Notes: a model not told the origin generated them from the letters alone. 40,483 nt of DNA from Propionibacteriaceae bacterium (GCA_031267645.1 JAIRYW010000046.1:1-40483); one strand, 5' to 3'. Shown: positions 10,510 through 21,826, numbered from the stretch's first letter. Translations and numbers: made by a program.

Positions 10510-13071
10510 TCACAGGGCGGAGACGTGCCAGATGCGGGCGATGTAGTCGCGCATGGCCCGGTCGGAGGAGAAATAGCCGCAACGGGCCAGGTTGAGCACG
10601 GCCGAGCGGGTCCAGGCCTCGGCGTCGGCGTAACGGGCGTCGACCTCGGCTTGGATCTGGAGGTACGAGCGGTAGTCGGCCAGGGCCATGAAACGGTCCT
10701 CGTACAACAGGTTGGACACCACCGGCTCGAAGACGCTGGGGTCGCCGTCGGAGAAGGCCCCGGAGGCGATCAGGTCGATGGCGGCCTTGAGGTCGGGGTC
10801 GGACTCGTAATAGGAGCTGGGCTGGTAACCCCGCTGCAGCAGATCTTCGACCTGGGGCTCGGTCAGGCCGAAGAGGAAGAAGTGGTCGTCGCCCACCAAG
10901 CGGCGGATCTCGACGTTGGCGCCGTCTTCGGTGCCGACCGTCAGAGCGCCGTTCAAGGCGAACTTCATATTGCCGGTGCCCGAGGCCTCTTTGCCGGCCA
11001 GGGAGATCTGCTCGGACAGGTCGGCGGCTGGAATCAGGCGCTCGGCCAGGGTGACGTTGTAGTTGGCCGGGAAGGCCACGGCCAGCACATTGTTGACCCG
11101 GGGGTCGGAGTTGACGGTCTTGGCCACGGCGTTGATCAGATGGATGATCCGCTTCGCCATCTGATAGCCCGGCGCGGCCTTGGCCCCGAAGACGAAGGTG
11201 CGGGGCGTGACCTGGTCGGGCCGCAGCTGGCCGGAGGTCAGCTGGCCGTACAAGGTCACGATGTGGAGCAGCTTGAGGGACTGGCGTTTGTACTCGTGCA
11301 AGCGCTTGACCATGACGTCGAGCAGGGTGTCCCGGGGCAGCTCGATGCCGTCCCGACGCCGTAGGATCCGGTTCAAACGAACCTTGTTCTGGCGTTTGAT
11401 CTTGCGGAAGGCGGCTCGGAAATCGGGGTCCTCGGCTTGGAACTGGAGGTCTTGCAGCAGTTCCAGGTCGGTCAGCCAGCCGACGCCGATGGCGTCCGTG
11501 ATGAGAGCGGCCAGGTCGGGGTTGGCCAGTCTGATGAAACGCCGGGGCGTGACCCCGTTGGTGACGTTGGTGAAACGGTGCGGCCACAGCTCGGAGAAAT
11601 CAGGCAAGACCTTGTCGCGCAGCAGTTGGGAGTGCAATTCGGCCACCCCGTTGACCTTGACCGCCGTGGCCGTGGCCAGATGGGCCATCCGGATCGAGCG
11701 TTCGGGGTAGTCCGACACGATCGACATCCGGCGCACCCGTAACTCGTCTTGGGGCCAGCGTTGGCGCACCTGGGCGCAGAACTGGTCGTTGATCCGGCAG
11801 ATGATCTCCAGATGGCGCGGCAGCAGGTGCCCCATCAGGTCGAGCGGCCAGGTCTCCAGGGCCTCCGGCAGCAGGGTGTGGCAGGTGTAGTTGAAACAAC
11901 CCTGGGTGATCTCCCAAGCCTCCTCCCAGGGCAGGGCGTGGACGTCGACCAGCAGCCGCATCAGCTCCGGGATGGCGATCACCGGGTGGGTGTCGTTGAG
12001 TTGGAAGGTCAAGCGGTCGGGCAGCTGATGGAGATCGAAGTCGTCGCCCAGGACGGACAGACAGTCACGCAGGGAACAGGCCACGAAGAAGTATTGCTGC
12101 TGCAGGCGCAGCTCCCGGCCCTGCGGGGTGGAGTCCTCCGGGTAGAGCACCTTGGTGATGTTCTCGGCGAAGGTCTGGGCCCGCACCGCCGCGGCGTAGT
12201 CGCCGGAGTTGAAGATGCCCAGGTCGAAGGCTTTGGTGGCGCGGGCGCTCCACAGCCGTAGCGTGTTGGTCCAGCCGTTCTCGTAGCCGGGCACCATGTA
12301 GTTGTACGGCACCCCCAGCACATTCCAACTCGGCTTCCAACAGGCCCGGTCGACCCCGTCGGCGTCGATCCGGTGCTCGACCTGTCCGCCGAAGTCGACC
12401 TGGACGGCGTGCTCGGGGTGGGGGAACTCCCAGGGCGAGCCCAGGGCCAGCCAGGTGTCGGGCTGCTCGACCTGGCGCCCGTCCACGAAGGTCTGGCGGA
12501 AGATGCCGTACTCGTAGCGGATGCCGTAGCCCACGCTGGGCACTCGCATGGTGGCCAGGGAGTCGACGAAACAAGCCGCCAGCCGGCCCAGGCCGCCGTT
12601 GCCCAGCCCCGGCTCGACCTCCTGGTCGCGCAGGGTGGACAGGCTCAGCCCGCAGGCCGCCATGGCCTCCTCCGCCACCTCGTCCAGATCGGTCGCCAGC
12701 AGGGCGTTGTCGAGCTGGCGGCCCAGCAGGTATTCAGCCGACAGGTAGGCCACCACTTTGGACTTCGACTCCCTGACCCGGCGCAGCGAGTCCAGCCAAC
12801 GCCCCATCATGTAATGGCGCACGGTCCGGGCCAGGGCCAGGTACTGGTCGTTGACGGTGGAGGTCGACAGCTGGACCCCCTGGCCGGTGTTGAGCTCGTG
12901 CAGGAATTCGCGGATGAACCCGTCCACGGTGTGGGCCGGCGCCGCCACCGGTCCCTGCGCCATGGGGGAAGTGGGCGGGAACTCCGGCCCCAACTGGCGG
13001 GTGGCGTTCTGCAGTTCGTCGTTCGGAGTCAGGGGAGAGCTGGCCTGGCCCGGTCTGGTCGTCTCGGTCAC
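10510..13071 (-). CDS. glgP: Glycogen (alpha-glucan) phosphorylase
   Basis: An 853-residue GT35 phosphorylase that releases glucose-1-phosphate from alpha-1,4-glucans such as glycogen. The diagnostic pyridoxal-phosphate segment KEASGTGNMKFALNGA is present, with the cofactor lysine at K703. VAYLSAEYLLGR, EVEPGLGNGGLGRLAACFVDS and TFQLNDTHP are further family blocks, and the phosphate/active-site region TNGVTPRRF is intact. Length fits the ~800-residue bacterial class plus a ~40-residue N-terminal extension. The GTG start at 13071 has no clear ribosome site; an ATG at residue 37 is an alternative. No other glycogen genes are adjacent. Cytosolic role in mobilising stored glycogen is known for the family. 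Confidence 0.95.
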   Translation of the reverse strand: MTETTRPGQASSPLTPNDELQNATRQLGPEFPPTSPMAQGPVAAPAHTVDGFIREFLHELNTGQGVQLSTSTVNDQYLALARTVRHYMMGRWLDSLRRVRESKSKVVAYLSAEYLLGRQLDNALLATDLDEVAEEAMAACGLSLSTLRDQEVEPGLGNGGLGRLAACFVDSLATMRVPSVGYGIRYEYGIFRQTFVDGRQVEQPDTWLALGSPWEFPHPEHAVQVDFGGQVEHRIDADGVDRACWKPSWNVLGVPYNYMVPGYENGWTNTLRLWSARATKAFDLGIFNSGDYAAAVRAQTFAENITKVLYPEDSTPQGRELRLQQQYFFVACSLRDCLSVLGDDFDLHQLPDRLTFQLNDTHPVIAIPELMRLLVDVHALPWEEAWEITQGCFNYTCHTLLPEALETWPLDLMGHLLPRHLEIICRINDQFCAQVRQRWPQDELRVRRMSIVSDYPERSIRMAHLATATAVKVNGVAELHSQLLRDKVLPDFSELWPHRFTNVTNGVTPRRFIRLANPDLAALITDAIGVGWLTDLELLQDLQFQAEDPDFRAAFRKIKRQNKVRLNRILRRRDGIELPRDTLLDVMVKRLHEYKRQSLKLLHIVTLYGQLTSGQLRPDQVTPRTFVFGAKAAPGYQMAKRIIHLINAVAKTVNSDPRVNNVLAVAFPANYNVTLAERLIPAADLSEQISLAGKEASGTGNMKFALNGALTVGTEDGANVEIRRLVGDDHFFLFGLTEPQVEDLLQRGYQPSSYYESDPDLKAAIDLIASGAFSDGDPSVFEPVVSNLLYEDRFMALADYRSYLQIQAEVDARYADAEAWTRSAVLNLARCGYFSSDRAMRDYIARIWHVSAL

Positions 13072-13140
13072 TAGGACAACGTAGTCAATCGGGGGCGTCG
13101 AACCAAGGCCGCGGGCGGGTGTCCGATGGGCGAGCCCCGC

Positions 13141-13719
13141 TCAATCGGCCCAGTGCCGGCTGATGCCGGCGGCGACACGTTCGAAACGGGACTGGTCCAG
13201 GCGCTCGGCTCGACCGGTCAGGCTGGCCGGCGCGATCCGCAGGATGCGGTCGACCCGGGCGTAGCTGGTCCGGCCCCGGCTGTCCCAGCTGCCCCGACCG
13301 ACCTTGACCCAGAAACGGCCCTGGCTGGCCTCCTGGGCGGCGTCGCGGTCGTGGTCGGTGCTGGACAGGAAGACGGCCAGCAGCCAGCCCTGGTCGTAGC
13401 CGATGACCAAGACCGGGCGGGTCTTGCCTTGACGATGGTCCTCCTCGTACGGCGTCCAGGCCCAGACCACCTCGCCCGGGTCGGCGTCGTGGTCGGCCTC
13501 GGGGGCGTAGACGATGTCGGGACGGCCCGGGTAGTCGCCGGGGTAGGCCGTGGGCAGGGGGTTGGTCTGGTCCGGCGAGGCGGTCTCGGGCCAGCCGGGC
13601 GGGGGTTGGGCCGGGGGCCGGGGACGCGCGGTCCGGTGGGCGGACGGGTTGGCCAGGGCTGAGACCAGCGGGCCGGCCAGGGCGGAGGCGGCTCGCCGCA
13701 GACGGCCGCGTCGGGCCAC
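13141..13719 (-). CDS. PemK/MazF-like family protein, no partner antitoxin
   Basis: A 192-residue protein with an N-terminal Arg/Pro-rich stretch (~1-60) and a C-terminal PemK/MazF-type beta-barrel domain (~78-165): DPGEVVWAWTPYEE, then QGKTRPVLVIGYD, then LLAVFLSSTDHD. The PGEVVWxW and KTRPVLVI blocks are the usual signature of this fold, whose toxin members are endoribonucleases. This longer actinobacterial subgroup often stands alone in the chromosome, and here too no short antitoxin gene is next to it, so a housekeeping or dormant role is as likely as toxicity. The start is GTG with a weak ribosome site, 32 bases after the stop of the membrane-protein gene upstream; the two may be co-transcribed. 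Confidence 0.72.
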   Translation of the reverse strand: MARRGRLRRAASALAGPLVSALANPSAHRTARPRPPAQPPPGWPETASPDQTNPLPTAYPGDYPGRPDIVYAPEADHDADPGEVVWAWTPYEEDHRQGKTRPVLVIGYDQGWLLAVFLSSTDHDRDAAQEASQGRFWVKVGRGSWDSRGRTSYARVDRILRIAPASLTGRAERLDQSRFERVAAGISRHWAD

Positions 13720-13751
13720 CTCAGCCGTCCCGGCGGGGTCGGGCCGTCATC

Positions 13752-14768
13752 TCAGCCGCCGATGGGATGGTACGGTCCGTACAGCGCCGGCGTCGGGTCG
13801 ATCGGCACGTTGGCCGGGCCGGCCGGCGGCGCGCTGACGGCGGCGAAGTGGCGGCGGACCCCGGGCAGCCAGAGCAGCCCGACGCCGACGGCGAAGGGGA
13901 TGGCGGCGGAGATGGCCCAGGGGTGCAGCAGCCAGCTCAGACCGGCCACCAAGACCACCGAGATCAGGCCTCCCAGCGGGGTCCAGGCTCGGCCGCGCCA
14001 GGCGTTGTGCCCGATCGCCACGGCCGCCCCGATCACCATGACCGTCAAGAGGGCGGTCAGCATGACCATGAAGATGGCCCAGAAGGAGACTGGCTCGGGG
14101 GCGGTCCAAGTCAAGATGCGGGCGGCTTGGTGGAAGCCGCTGACGCTGGCCGCCCGCCACCAGAGCAGGGCGTAGGCCCCGGCCCAGCCCAGTCCGGCCA
14201 GCCAGAAGCAAACCGAGGCCAGGGCCAGCGGAGCCGGCCGCCGCAGCTGCCCGGTGATCGGGCTGATCGGCCCGACCGCGGACTGGGTCGGCGGCAGGGG
14301 CGGCCAAGTCTCGATCGGGCCGGGTTGGGCCGGCGGGGCCGGGAGCACGGCCTGGTCGGCGGTCGGAGGGGTGGCTAGGTACGGCGCGGGCCCGGTCGGG
14401 GCGGCGGAAGGGTGGCCGTTGGAACCGACGGCGGTCGGGCCGGGGATCGGGGAGGTCCAGATGGACGAGTCGAACGGGATGGTCCCAGCCACTGGTGGCC
14501 GGGACGGATCCGGCTGGGCGGCCGGTCGCTGGAGCGGGTCGATGGCCGGCGGCGGTGAGGGCGGCGGCGCTGCCGGGGCTGGTCTGGTCGGCGGCGGCCA
14601 AGCGCGGCGGGGGCCGAGCGGGGGCGCCTCCCAGCTGGGCGTGGGCGTCTGGGTCGGGGCCGGGTAGGCCAGAGGGGGTGGGGGCGGCGCGGCGTCGGAG
14701 TCGGGCCGCGGCCAGGGCGTCGGCTGGCCGACCACCGCTGGGTCGGGCTCAGGTCCGTGCTCGGTCAT
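13752..14768 (-). CDS. Proline-rich protein with four predicted membrane helices
   Basis: A 338-residue protein of unknown function. The first ~175 residues are strongly Pro/Ala-rich and surely disordered. Four hydrophobic segments follow (~180-204, 228-253, 264-282, 284-302), then a short Pro-containing tail. GAGGAG upstream of the ATG supports the start. Actinobacteria carry many such proteins with a disordered cytoplasmic arm and a small membrane domain, often in envelope or division contexts, but no named domain is seen. It is the first gene of a possible two-gene unit with the PemK/MazF-like gene downstream. Confidence 0.75.
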   Translation of the reverse strand: MTEHGPEPDPAVVGQPTPWPRPDSDAAPPPPPLAYPAPTQTPTPSWEAPPLGPRRAWPPPTRPAPAAPPPSPPPAIDPLQRPAAQPDPSRPPVAGTIPFDSSIWTSPIPGPTAVGSNGHPSAAPTGPAPYLATPPTADQAVLPAPPAQPGPIETWPPLPPTQSAVGPISPITGQLRRPAPLALASVCFWLAGLGWAGAYALLWWRAASVSGFHQAARILTWTAPEPVSFWAIFMVMLTALLTVMVIGAAVAIGHNAWRGRAWTPLGGLISVVLVAGLSWLLHPWAISAAIPFAVGVGLLWLPGVRRHFAAVSAPPAGPANVPIDPTPALYGPYHPIGG

Positions 14769-14879
14769 GGGGCTCCTCGTGCTGTCGGCCCCAGCCTACC
14801 GGCCAGTCCGGCCGGCCGGTCCGCCGAGACGGGGTCCGCCAGGTCGCTGGCGCGGTGGTCGCCCCACCGTCCAAACGAT

Positions 14880-14947
14880 GGATACTGCGGGAACGCGCGA
14901 TCCTCGACTCCGTCATTCTGCGCGAGCGCGGCGAAGTCGCAGAATCC
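14880..14947. repeat. REP-like nested palindromic element
   Basis: A 68-base element opens with GGATACTGCG and closes with CGCAGAATCC, which pair with one mismatch. The same right arm (CGCAGAAT, 14938-14945) also pairs perfectly with an inner ATTCTGCG (14915-14922) around a 15-base loop, giving two alternative folds. It sits in the 298-base gap between two minus-strand genes. Layout resembles the dispersed intergenic palindromes found in many bacterial genomes. Only one copy is seen in this window. Confidence 0.5.
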
Positions 14948-14979
14948 ATACCAGCCGGCCGGTCCCGCTGAAACGACGA

Positions 14980-15005
14980 GAGCCCCGGCCGTCGGGCCGG
15001 GGCTC
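14980..15005 (-). terminator. Terminator of the CoA-transferase gene
   Basis: A perfect 11-bp GC-rich stem (GAGCCCCGGCC / GGCCGGGGCTC) closes a GTCG loop, 61 bases past the minus-strand stop at 15067. On that strand the sequence after the stem is GTCGTTTC, a weak T-run. Confidence 0.75.
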
Positions 15006-15066
15006 CCCTCAGATCGTGAAGACGCCGCTGGGCGGAGCGGTCCTCTCTGGGTCGCGCCGTAGCCGG

Positions 15067-16575
15067 TCAGGGCTTCATCGAGCCGGTCTCCAAGAAGCGG
15101 ATATGCCAGCTCAAGGCCTCGCGCAGGTCGTGCGGGGTGTGCAGGCCGTTGGCGGTCTTCTCCGCCCGCTCCAAGTAGTCCAGCAGCATGGGCTGGTAGT
15201 CCGGGTGGGCGCAATGCTCGATGACGGCGCGGGCCCGCTTGCGCGGAGCCAAGCCGCGCAGGTCGGCCAGACCTTGTTCGGTGATGATGACCATGACGTC
15301 GTGCTCGGTGTGGTCGTGGTGGGAGACCATCGGCACGATGCAGGAGATGTCGCCGCCCTTGGCCACCGACGGGGTGACGAAGCAGGAGATGAAGGCGTTG
15401 CGGGTGAAGTCGCCCGATCCGCCGATGCCGTTCTGCATCCGGGAGCCCATGATGTGGGTGGAATTGACGTTGCCGAAGATGTCGGTCTCGATCATGCCGT
15501 TGCAGGCCACCACGCCCAGCCGACGGATCGGCTCGGGGTGGTTCGAGATCTCCTGCGGACGCAGGATGATGTGCTTGCGGTAGAACTCGGCGTTGTCGTT
15601 CATCTTCACGGCCGCCTCGGGCGACAAGGAGAAGGCGGTGGCCGAGGCCACGACCAGTTTGCCGGCGTCGATCAGGTCGACCATGCCGTCCTGGATCACC
15701 TCGGTGTAGCTGGTCAGGTTCTCGAACTTGGAGTCCAGCAGACCGGCCAGCACGGCGTTGGCGATGTTGCCGACGCCGGACTGCAGAGGCAGCAGCTCCT
15801 TCGGCAAGCGGCCCTGCTTGACCTCATTGGTCAAGAAGTCGATGAAATTGGCCGCGATGGCCTTGGAGTCCTCGTCCAGGGGTTTGAAGGGGGTGTTGCG
15901 GTCGGGCGAATCGGTCTCGATCACGGCCACCACCTTGCGGGGGTCGACCCTCAAAGTGGGCTGACCGATGCGGTCGCCGGGATTGGTCAGGGGGATGGGC
16001 ACATTGTCCGGCGGCAGTTCGACGCCGTAGTAGATGTCGTGCATGCCCTCCAGATGCTCGGACTGCCAGGCGTTGACCTCCAAGATGACCTTGTCGGCCA
16101 TGTCGATGTACACACTGTTATTTCCGACGGAGGAGCTGGGCACCAGGTCGCCGGCCTCGGTGATGGCGGTGACCTCGACCACGGCCACGTCCAGGTTGCC
16201 CAGGAAGCCCTGCCGGACCTGGGGGCCGGAGTGACTCAGATGGATGTCGGTGTAATCGGAGATGCCCTTGTTGATGGCATTGCGCATGTCGGGGTCGGAC
16301 TGGTACGGCATGCGGTAGGCCACGCCGCCGGTGGCGGCCAGAGCGCCGTCCAGCTCCGGGGCGGTCGAGGCGCCGGTGAAGACGCCGACCCGGAGCGGCT
16401 GACCGTCCGCCTGGGCGGAGCCGATGCGCTCGGCCAGCGCGCCGGGGAAGGCTTTGGGGTAGCCCGAGCCGGTGAAACCGGAGAAACCGATCTGGTCGCC
16501 GTCGTTGATCAAGGCGGCCGCCTCGGCCGCGCTGGCGATCTTACGTTGGAACTTCTTGCTGCGAATACGGGACAT
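15067..16575 (-). CDS. Acetyl-CoA hydrolase/transferase family; succinate CoA-transferase
   Basis: A 502-residue class I CoA-transferase of the AarC/Cat1 type, moving CoA between succinyl-CoA or propionyl-CoA and acetate or succinate. The start has AAAGGA 8 bases upstream. Recognisable blocks are GFSGFTGSGYPKAFP near the N-terminus, TEVIQDGMVDLIDAG with the likely catalytic glutamate E292, ASATAFSLSPEA, and NGIGGSGDFTRNAF. In propionibacteria an enzyme of this family closes the Wood-Werkman cycle by transferring CoA from propionyl-CoA to succinate, which fits the mutase operon in this window. Substrate preference (acetate versus propionyl-CoA) cannot be read from sequence. It is monocistronic: its own terminator lies downstream and a 103-base promoter gap upstream. 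Confidence 0.9.
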   Translation of the reverse strand: MSRIRSKKFQRKIASAAEAAALINDGDQIGFSGFTGSGYPKAFPGALAERIGSAQADGQPLRVGVFTGASTAPELDGALAATGGVAYRMPYQSDPDMRNAINKGISDYTDIHLSHSGPQVRQGFLGNLDVAVVEVTAITEAGDLVPSSSVGNNSVYIDMADKVILEVNAWQSEHLEGMHDIYYGVELPPDNVPIPLTNPGDRIGQPTLRVDPRKVVAVIETDSPDRNTPFKPLDEDSKAIAANFIDFLTNEVKQGRLPKELLPLQSGVGNIANAVLAGLLDSKFENLTSYTEVIQDGMVDLIDAGKLVVASATAFSLSPEAAVKMNDNAEFYRKHIILRPQEISNHPEPIRRLGVVACNGMIETDIFGNVNSTHIMGSRMQNGIGGSGDFTRNAFISCFVTPSVAKGGDISCIVPMVSHHDHTEHDVMVIITEQGLADLRGLAPRKRARAVIEHCAHPDYQPMLLDYLERAEKTANGLHTPHDLREALSWHIRFLETGSMKP

Positions 16576-16678
16576 ACGTCGTCCTTTCGTGGCCGGGCCG
16601 TCGCCGGCGGCTGGAACTGATCAGGTCAGGTCATACGTTAGTGCCCCGCCCCGGGGAAGATGGAATTGCCCTGGCCGG

Positions 16679-17869
16679 TCAGCTCAGGGAGGCGGTCGGC
16701 CGGATCAGCCAACCAGTCAATAGCTTGGGCGTGAAGAAGGTCGACTTGGGTGGCATCAGCAGGCCCTCGCGGGCGGTCCGCACGATCTCGGCCAACGAGG
16801 TCGGCCGGATCAAGACGCCGGCCGTATGAGCCCCGGAGACGACCCGGTCCAAGGTTTGGTCCAGGCCGTGCTGGTAGGCGACGGCGTGGTCCAGCCCGTC
16901 CAGAGCCTGTTCCAACCAGGCCCCGTCCAAATCCCGTTGGCCCTCGAAGGCGCCGGGTCGGGCGATCAGCCATTCGGCCCGCCGGTCCGGCCAGAGCAGG
17001 ATCAAGCGGCCCCGCTCCACCATCTGGGCCAGGCTGTCCGGGGTCGGCCAAGGGGCCTCGGCGAAGTCGAAGGACTGGGCCAGGCGCTGGCGCAGGGCGT
17101 CTGGGTCGACCTCGGCGTAGAGCCGGTGGATGGCCTCGATCGAGAGTTGGTCCTGGCTCAGTTCGTTGACGAAGGTGAGAGCCAGCTCGGCCGCCGTGTC
17201 CGACCGGCCGCTGGCCTCCCGCACCTGGTCGCGGTATATCCGGGCCACGCCGTAGCGGTGGTGCCCGTCCGCGATCAGGACGTCGTCGCGGCCGATGATC
17301 TCGGCCACCTGGGCGATCCGTTCCGGTTGGACGATCCGTTCGACCGAGTGCTTGACGCCGTCCCAGACCACCTCGCCCAGGGGCTGGCCCGGCTCGGCCA
17401 GGGCCTCGGTCAGGCCGCTGGCCAAGGACAGCCCCCAGACGGCCGACAGGTTGGCCGCCGTGGCCCGGGTCAGGTCCAACCGGTCGGTCGAGTCCTTGGG
17501 CGTGGTGCGCTCGTGCCGGAGCACCCCGCCGGCCCCTTGGTCTCGCACCTCCAGGCCGCCGAAGACGCCGGAGACGACGCGGGGGGCGCCGGCGGCGTCG
17601 GTGAAGGCCATGCGATAGATGGTCAGGCTGGGCTCGGGATCTTCCACCAAGACGCCCTGCTCCCGCCACTGGCGCAGGAGCTGAGCCGCCCGCTGGTAGC
17701 GGTCGCCGCCGCCGCGCGGCACGTCGACAAAGGTGATGTTGTGCTGGTGGCTGGACCGCAGGCGGTCCACGTCAGCCGGGCTGAGGACGTCGTAAGGGGG
17801 GGCCAAGACCCGGGACAGGTCTGAGCCGGGGGCGTAACGGAGGGCTGAGAAGGGCTCGAAGCGTGGCAT
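16679..17869 (-). CDS. DUF1015 family protein
   Basis: A 396-residue member of the DUF1015 family, whose biochemical role is not established. Typical blocks are LAPPYDVLSPADVDRL near the N-terminus, the His-containing IADGHHRYGVARIY in the middle, and the closing MPPKSTFFTPKLLTGW. Length matches the family (~400). GTGGAG precedes the ATG. No membrane segment or signal is present, so it is cytosolic. The conserved DGHHR and PPKST motifs look like an active site. It is upstream of the CoA-transferase on the same strand but 103 bases away. Confidence 0.88.
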   Translation of the reverse strand: MPRFEPFSALRYAPGSDLSRVLAPPYDVLSPADVDRLRSSHQHNITFVDVPRGGGDRYQRAAQLLRQWREQGVLVEDPEPSLTIYRMAFTDAAGAPRVVSGVFGGLEVRDQGAGGVLRHERTTPKDSTDRLDLTRATAANLSAVWGLSLASGLTEALAEPGQPLGEVVWDGVKHSVERIVQPERIAQVAEIIGRDDVLIADGHHRYGVARIYRDQVREASGRSDTAAELALTFVNELSQDQLSIEAIHRLYAEVDPDALRQRLAQSFDFAEAPWPTPDSLAQMVERGRLILLWPDRRAEWLIARPGAFEGQRDLDGAWLEQALDGLDHAVAYQHGLDQTLDRVVSGAHTAGVLIRPTSLAEIVRTAREGLLMPPKSTFFTPKLLTGWLIRPTASLS

Positions 17870-17950
17870 GGCTCCACGCTAGCGCGCTCAGCCGGGGTGG
17901 GCGTATTCCCGCGGTCCGGGGCCCGCGGCCTGGGTCGGGCGGACCGGATC

Positions 17951-17970
17951 GGGTCGGGTCGGGTCGGGTC
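17951..17970. repeat. Short tandem repeat (GGGTC)4
   Basis: Four perfect copies of GGGTC run between two minus-strand genes, next to a strong terminator hairpin. It is a likely slippage site with no evident function. Confidence 0.7.
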
Positions 17971-17978
17971 TGGAACGG

Positions 17979-18015
17979 CAGTGGGGGGTTGAGGCCTGGC
18001 CTCAACCCCCCACTG
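17979..18015 (-). terminator. Strong terminator after the septum-formation-type lipoprotein
   Basis: Two perfect 18-base complementary arms (17979-17996 and 17998-18015, including GGGGGGTTGAGG) form a very stable hairpin 13 bases past the minus-strand stop at 18029. The single base between the arms means the tip opens to a small loop. No T-run follows. Confidence 0.8.
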
Positions 18016-18028
18016 GTGAGTCAGCGGT

Positions 18029-18517
18029 TCAGGCGCCGATGCCCCTGATCGTGTCGGTCAGGTCTAGCCCGTCGACCATGCCGAAGCACAGGATCTCACG
18101 GTCGCCGTTGTCCCAGGAGCCTTCGGTCGGAGAGAAGTAAGTCACGTCGAGCGGGGTCGATTCCCAGTTCGGGCCGATGTACTCGGCGGCGGCCTGGCCG
18201 CAGAACACGAAAGCCTCTTCGTCGATGGCGTCTTCGTCGAAGGTCGACACGGCGACGTCGAACTTGCCGATGATCTCGCCGTTGTGGGCTTGGTTGCAGG
18301 GCATGGCCGCCAGGCTGGAGACGGTGTCGCCGTCAGGCACGATGAAGCAATCGCCGACGGCGACGCTGAAGACGTCCAAGTCGCCGCCGGAGGTGATGTC
18401 GCCATCTTCGCCCCGGACCGGAGAGGTGCCGAAGAGGGAACAGGCGCCGAGCAGGCCGGCCATGCTGACAGCTGCCAGACCGGCGACCAGACGACGGAGG
18501 AGGGTGGGGTTTCGCAT
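18029..18517 (-). CDS. Septum-formation-domain lipoprotein
   Basis: A 162-residue lipoprotein. The start at 18517 is chosen because it directly yields a signal peptide (MRNPTLLRRLVAGLAAVSMAG) with lipobox LGAC (Cys 26) and has AAAGG upstream; the frame stays open to 18730 without such features. The mature part carries the actinobacterial septum-formation-type domain: FSVAVGDCFIVP, then MPCNQAHNGEIIGKFDV, with C67-type and later cysteines (FCGQAAAEY, EILCFGM) that may form disulfides outside the membrane. Proteins with this domain are widespread in actinobacteria; a direct role in division is poorly documented. It is a single-gene transcript with a strong terminator. Confidence 0.7.
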   Translation of the reverse strand: MRNPTLLRRLVAGLAAVSMAGLLGACSLFGTSPVRGEDGDITSGGDLDVFSVAVGDCFIVPDGDTVSSLAAMPCNQAHNGEIIGKFDVAVSTFDEDAIDEEAFVFCGQAAAEYIGPNWESTPLDVTYFSPTEGSWDNGDREILCFGMVDGLDLTDTIRGIGA

Positions 18518-19086
18518 ATACGGGGCCTTTCGGATCAGGTCGGCGGTACGAGGGTTCGGAAGTGTCGGCGGCTTGGGAGGTCGGACGGGGCACGGCCGAA
18601 CGACACGAACCCGGGACGTCACGGAGCTAGCGGCCCGGCCCGGCGGCGGCCGGAGGGGGATTCCCCGCTTCGGCCGCTGGAGACGAGGACCATCTGATCC
18701 GATGCGCCCAGGAGGCGTGACGCCCGACACCGGCCACCCACGGCCGACACGGCCAGTCAGAAACAGATACGAACGCTGCCCCTAATTATGGAGCTGAGCC
18801 GGCGTCCAGTCCACCGGCGAAGGCCCTGGTCGGGTCACAGTTTGCTCACGGATGCGCCCGCCACCACGGCCGGGTCGGGACTCAGTCCGGGGTACGTCTC
18901 CGCCCCACCCCCTCCCGGGCGATCGCTTCCGCGGCGTGGTCTACGCTTAGCCACGACGGTCCAGCGTGGATCCTGTGTCGCGTGTCAGAAGTCCGTTGCC
19001 TGCTCGACGACAACCGCTTTCTGACTCACGGCGCTAGCCGCAACCGCCTGACCGCACCGATTTGGTCGTAAGGAGATCGCACGAAA
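18518..19086. other. Divergent intergenic region, lipoprotein and ppdK
   Basis: These 569 bases carry no credible gene. On the minus strand a plausible promoter is TGGACT (18808-18813) and CATAAT (18785-18790) with a 17-base spacer, which would give a leader of roughly 260 bases. GTCAGAA occurs three times: direct at 18756-18762 and 18984-18990, and inverted at 19019-19025. ppdK has AGGAG at 19071-19075, 11 bases from its ATG. Confidence 0.45.
18984..19025. promoter_or_regulatory. Inverted GTCAGAA pair upstream of ppdK
   Basis: GTCAGAA at 18984-18990 and its reverse complement TTCTGAC at 19019-19025 are 28 bases apart and end about 60 bases before the ppdK start. A third copy lies at 18756. 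This is a candidate binding site for an unidentified regulator. Confidence 0.3.
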
Positions 19087-21735
<2,649 letters not shown>

Positions 21736-21738
21736 GCC

Positions 21739-21785
21739 GGTGGACCGCTCCGGCCGGGCCCAGCCCGGCCCGGGGTCGGTCCACC
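21739..21785 (+). terminator. First hairpin after ppdK
   Basis: GGTGGACC (21739-21746) pairs with GGTCCACC (21778-21785) around a GC-rich inner part that itself contains CCGGGC / GCCCGG. It starts 3 bases after the ppdK stop and probably works with the second hairpin. Confidence 0.55.
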
Positions 21786-21826
21786 TAGTCGGGGCGGCCG
21801 ATCGGCCTGACCGATTGACACGAGAA

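Noticed and set aside
17951-17970. GGGTC tandem repeat as a CRISPR or regulatory array
   Set aside because: Only four 5-base units and no spacers; a simple slippage repeat.
18788-19024. A 78-codon plus-strand open frame between the lipoprotein and ppdK
   Set aside because: It has no ribosome site, its composition is Arg/Pro/Ser/Thr noise typical of GC-rich spacers, and it covers the ppdK promoter region.
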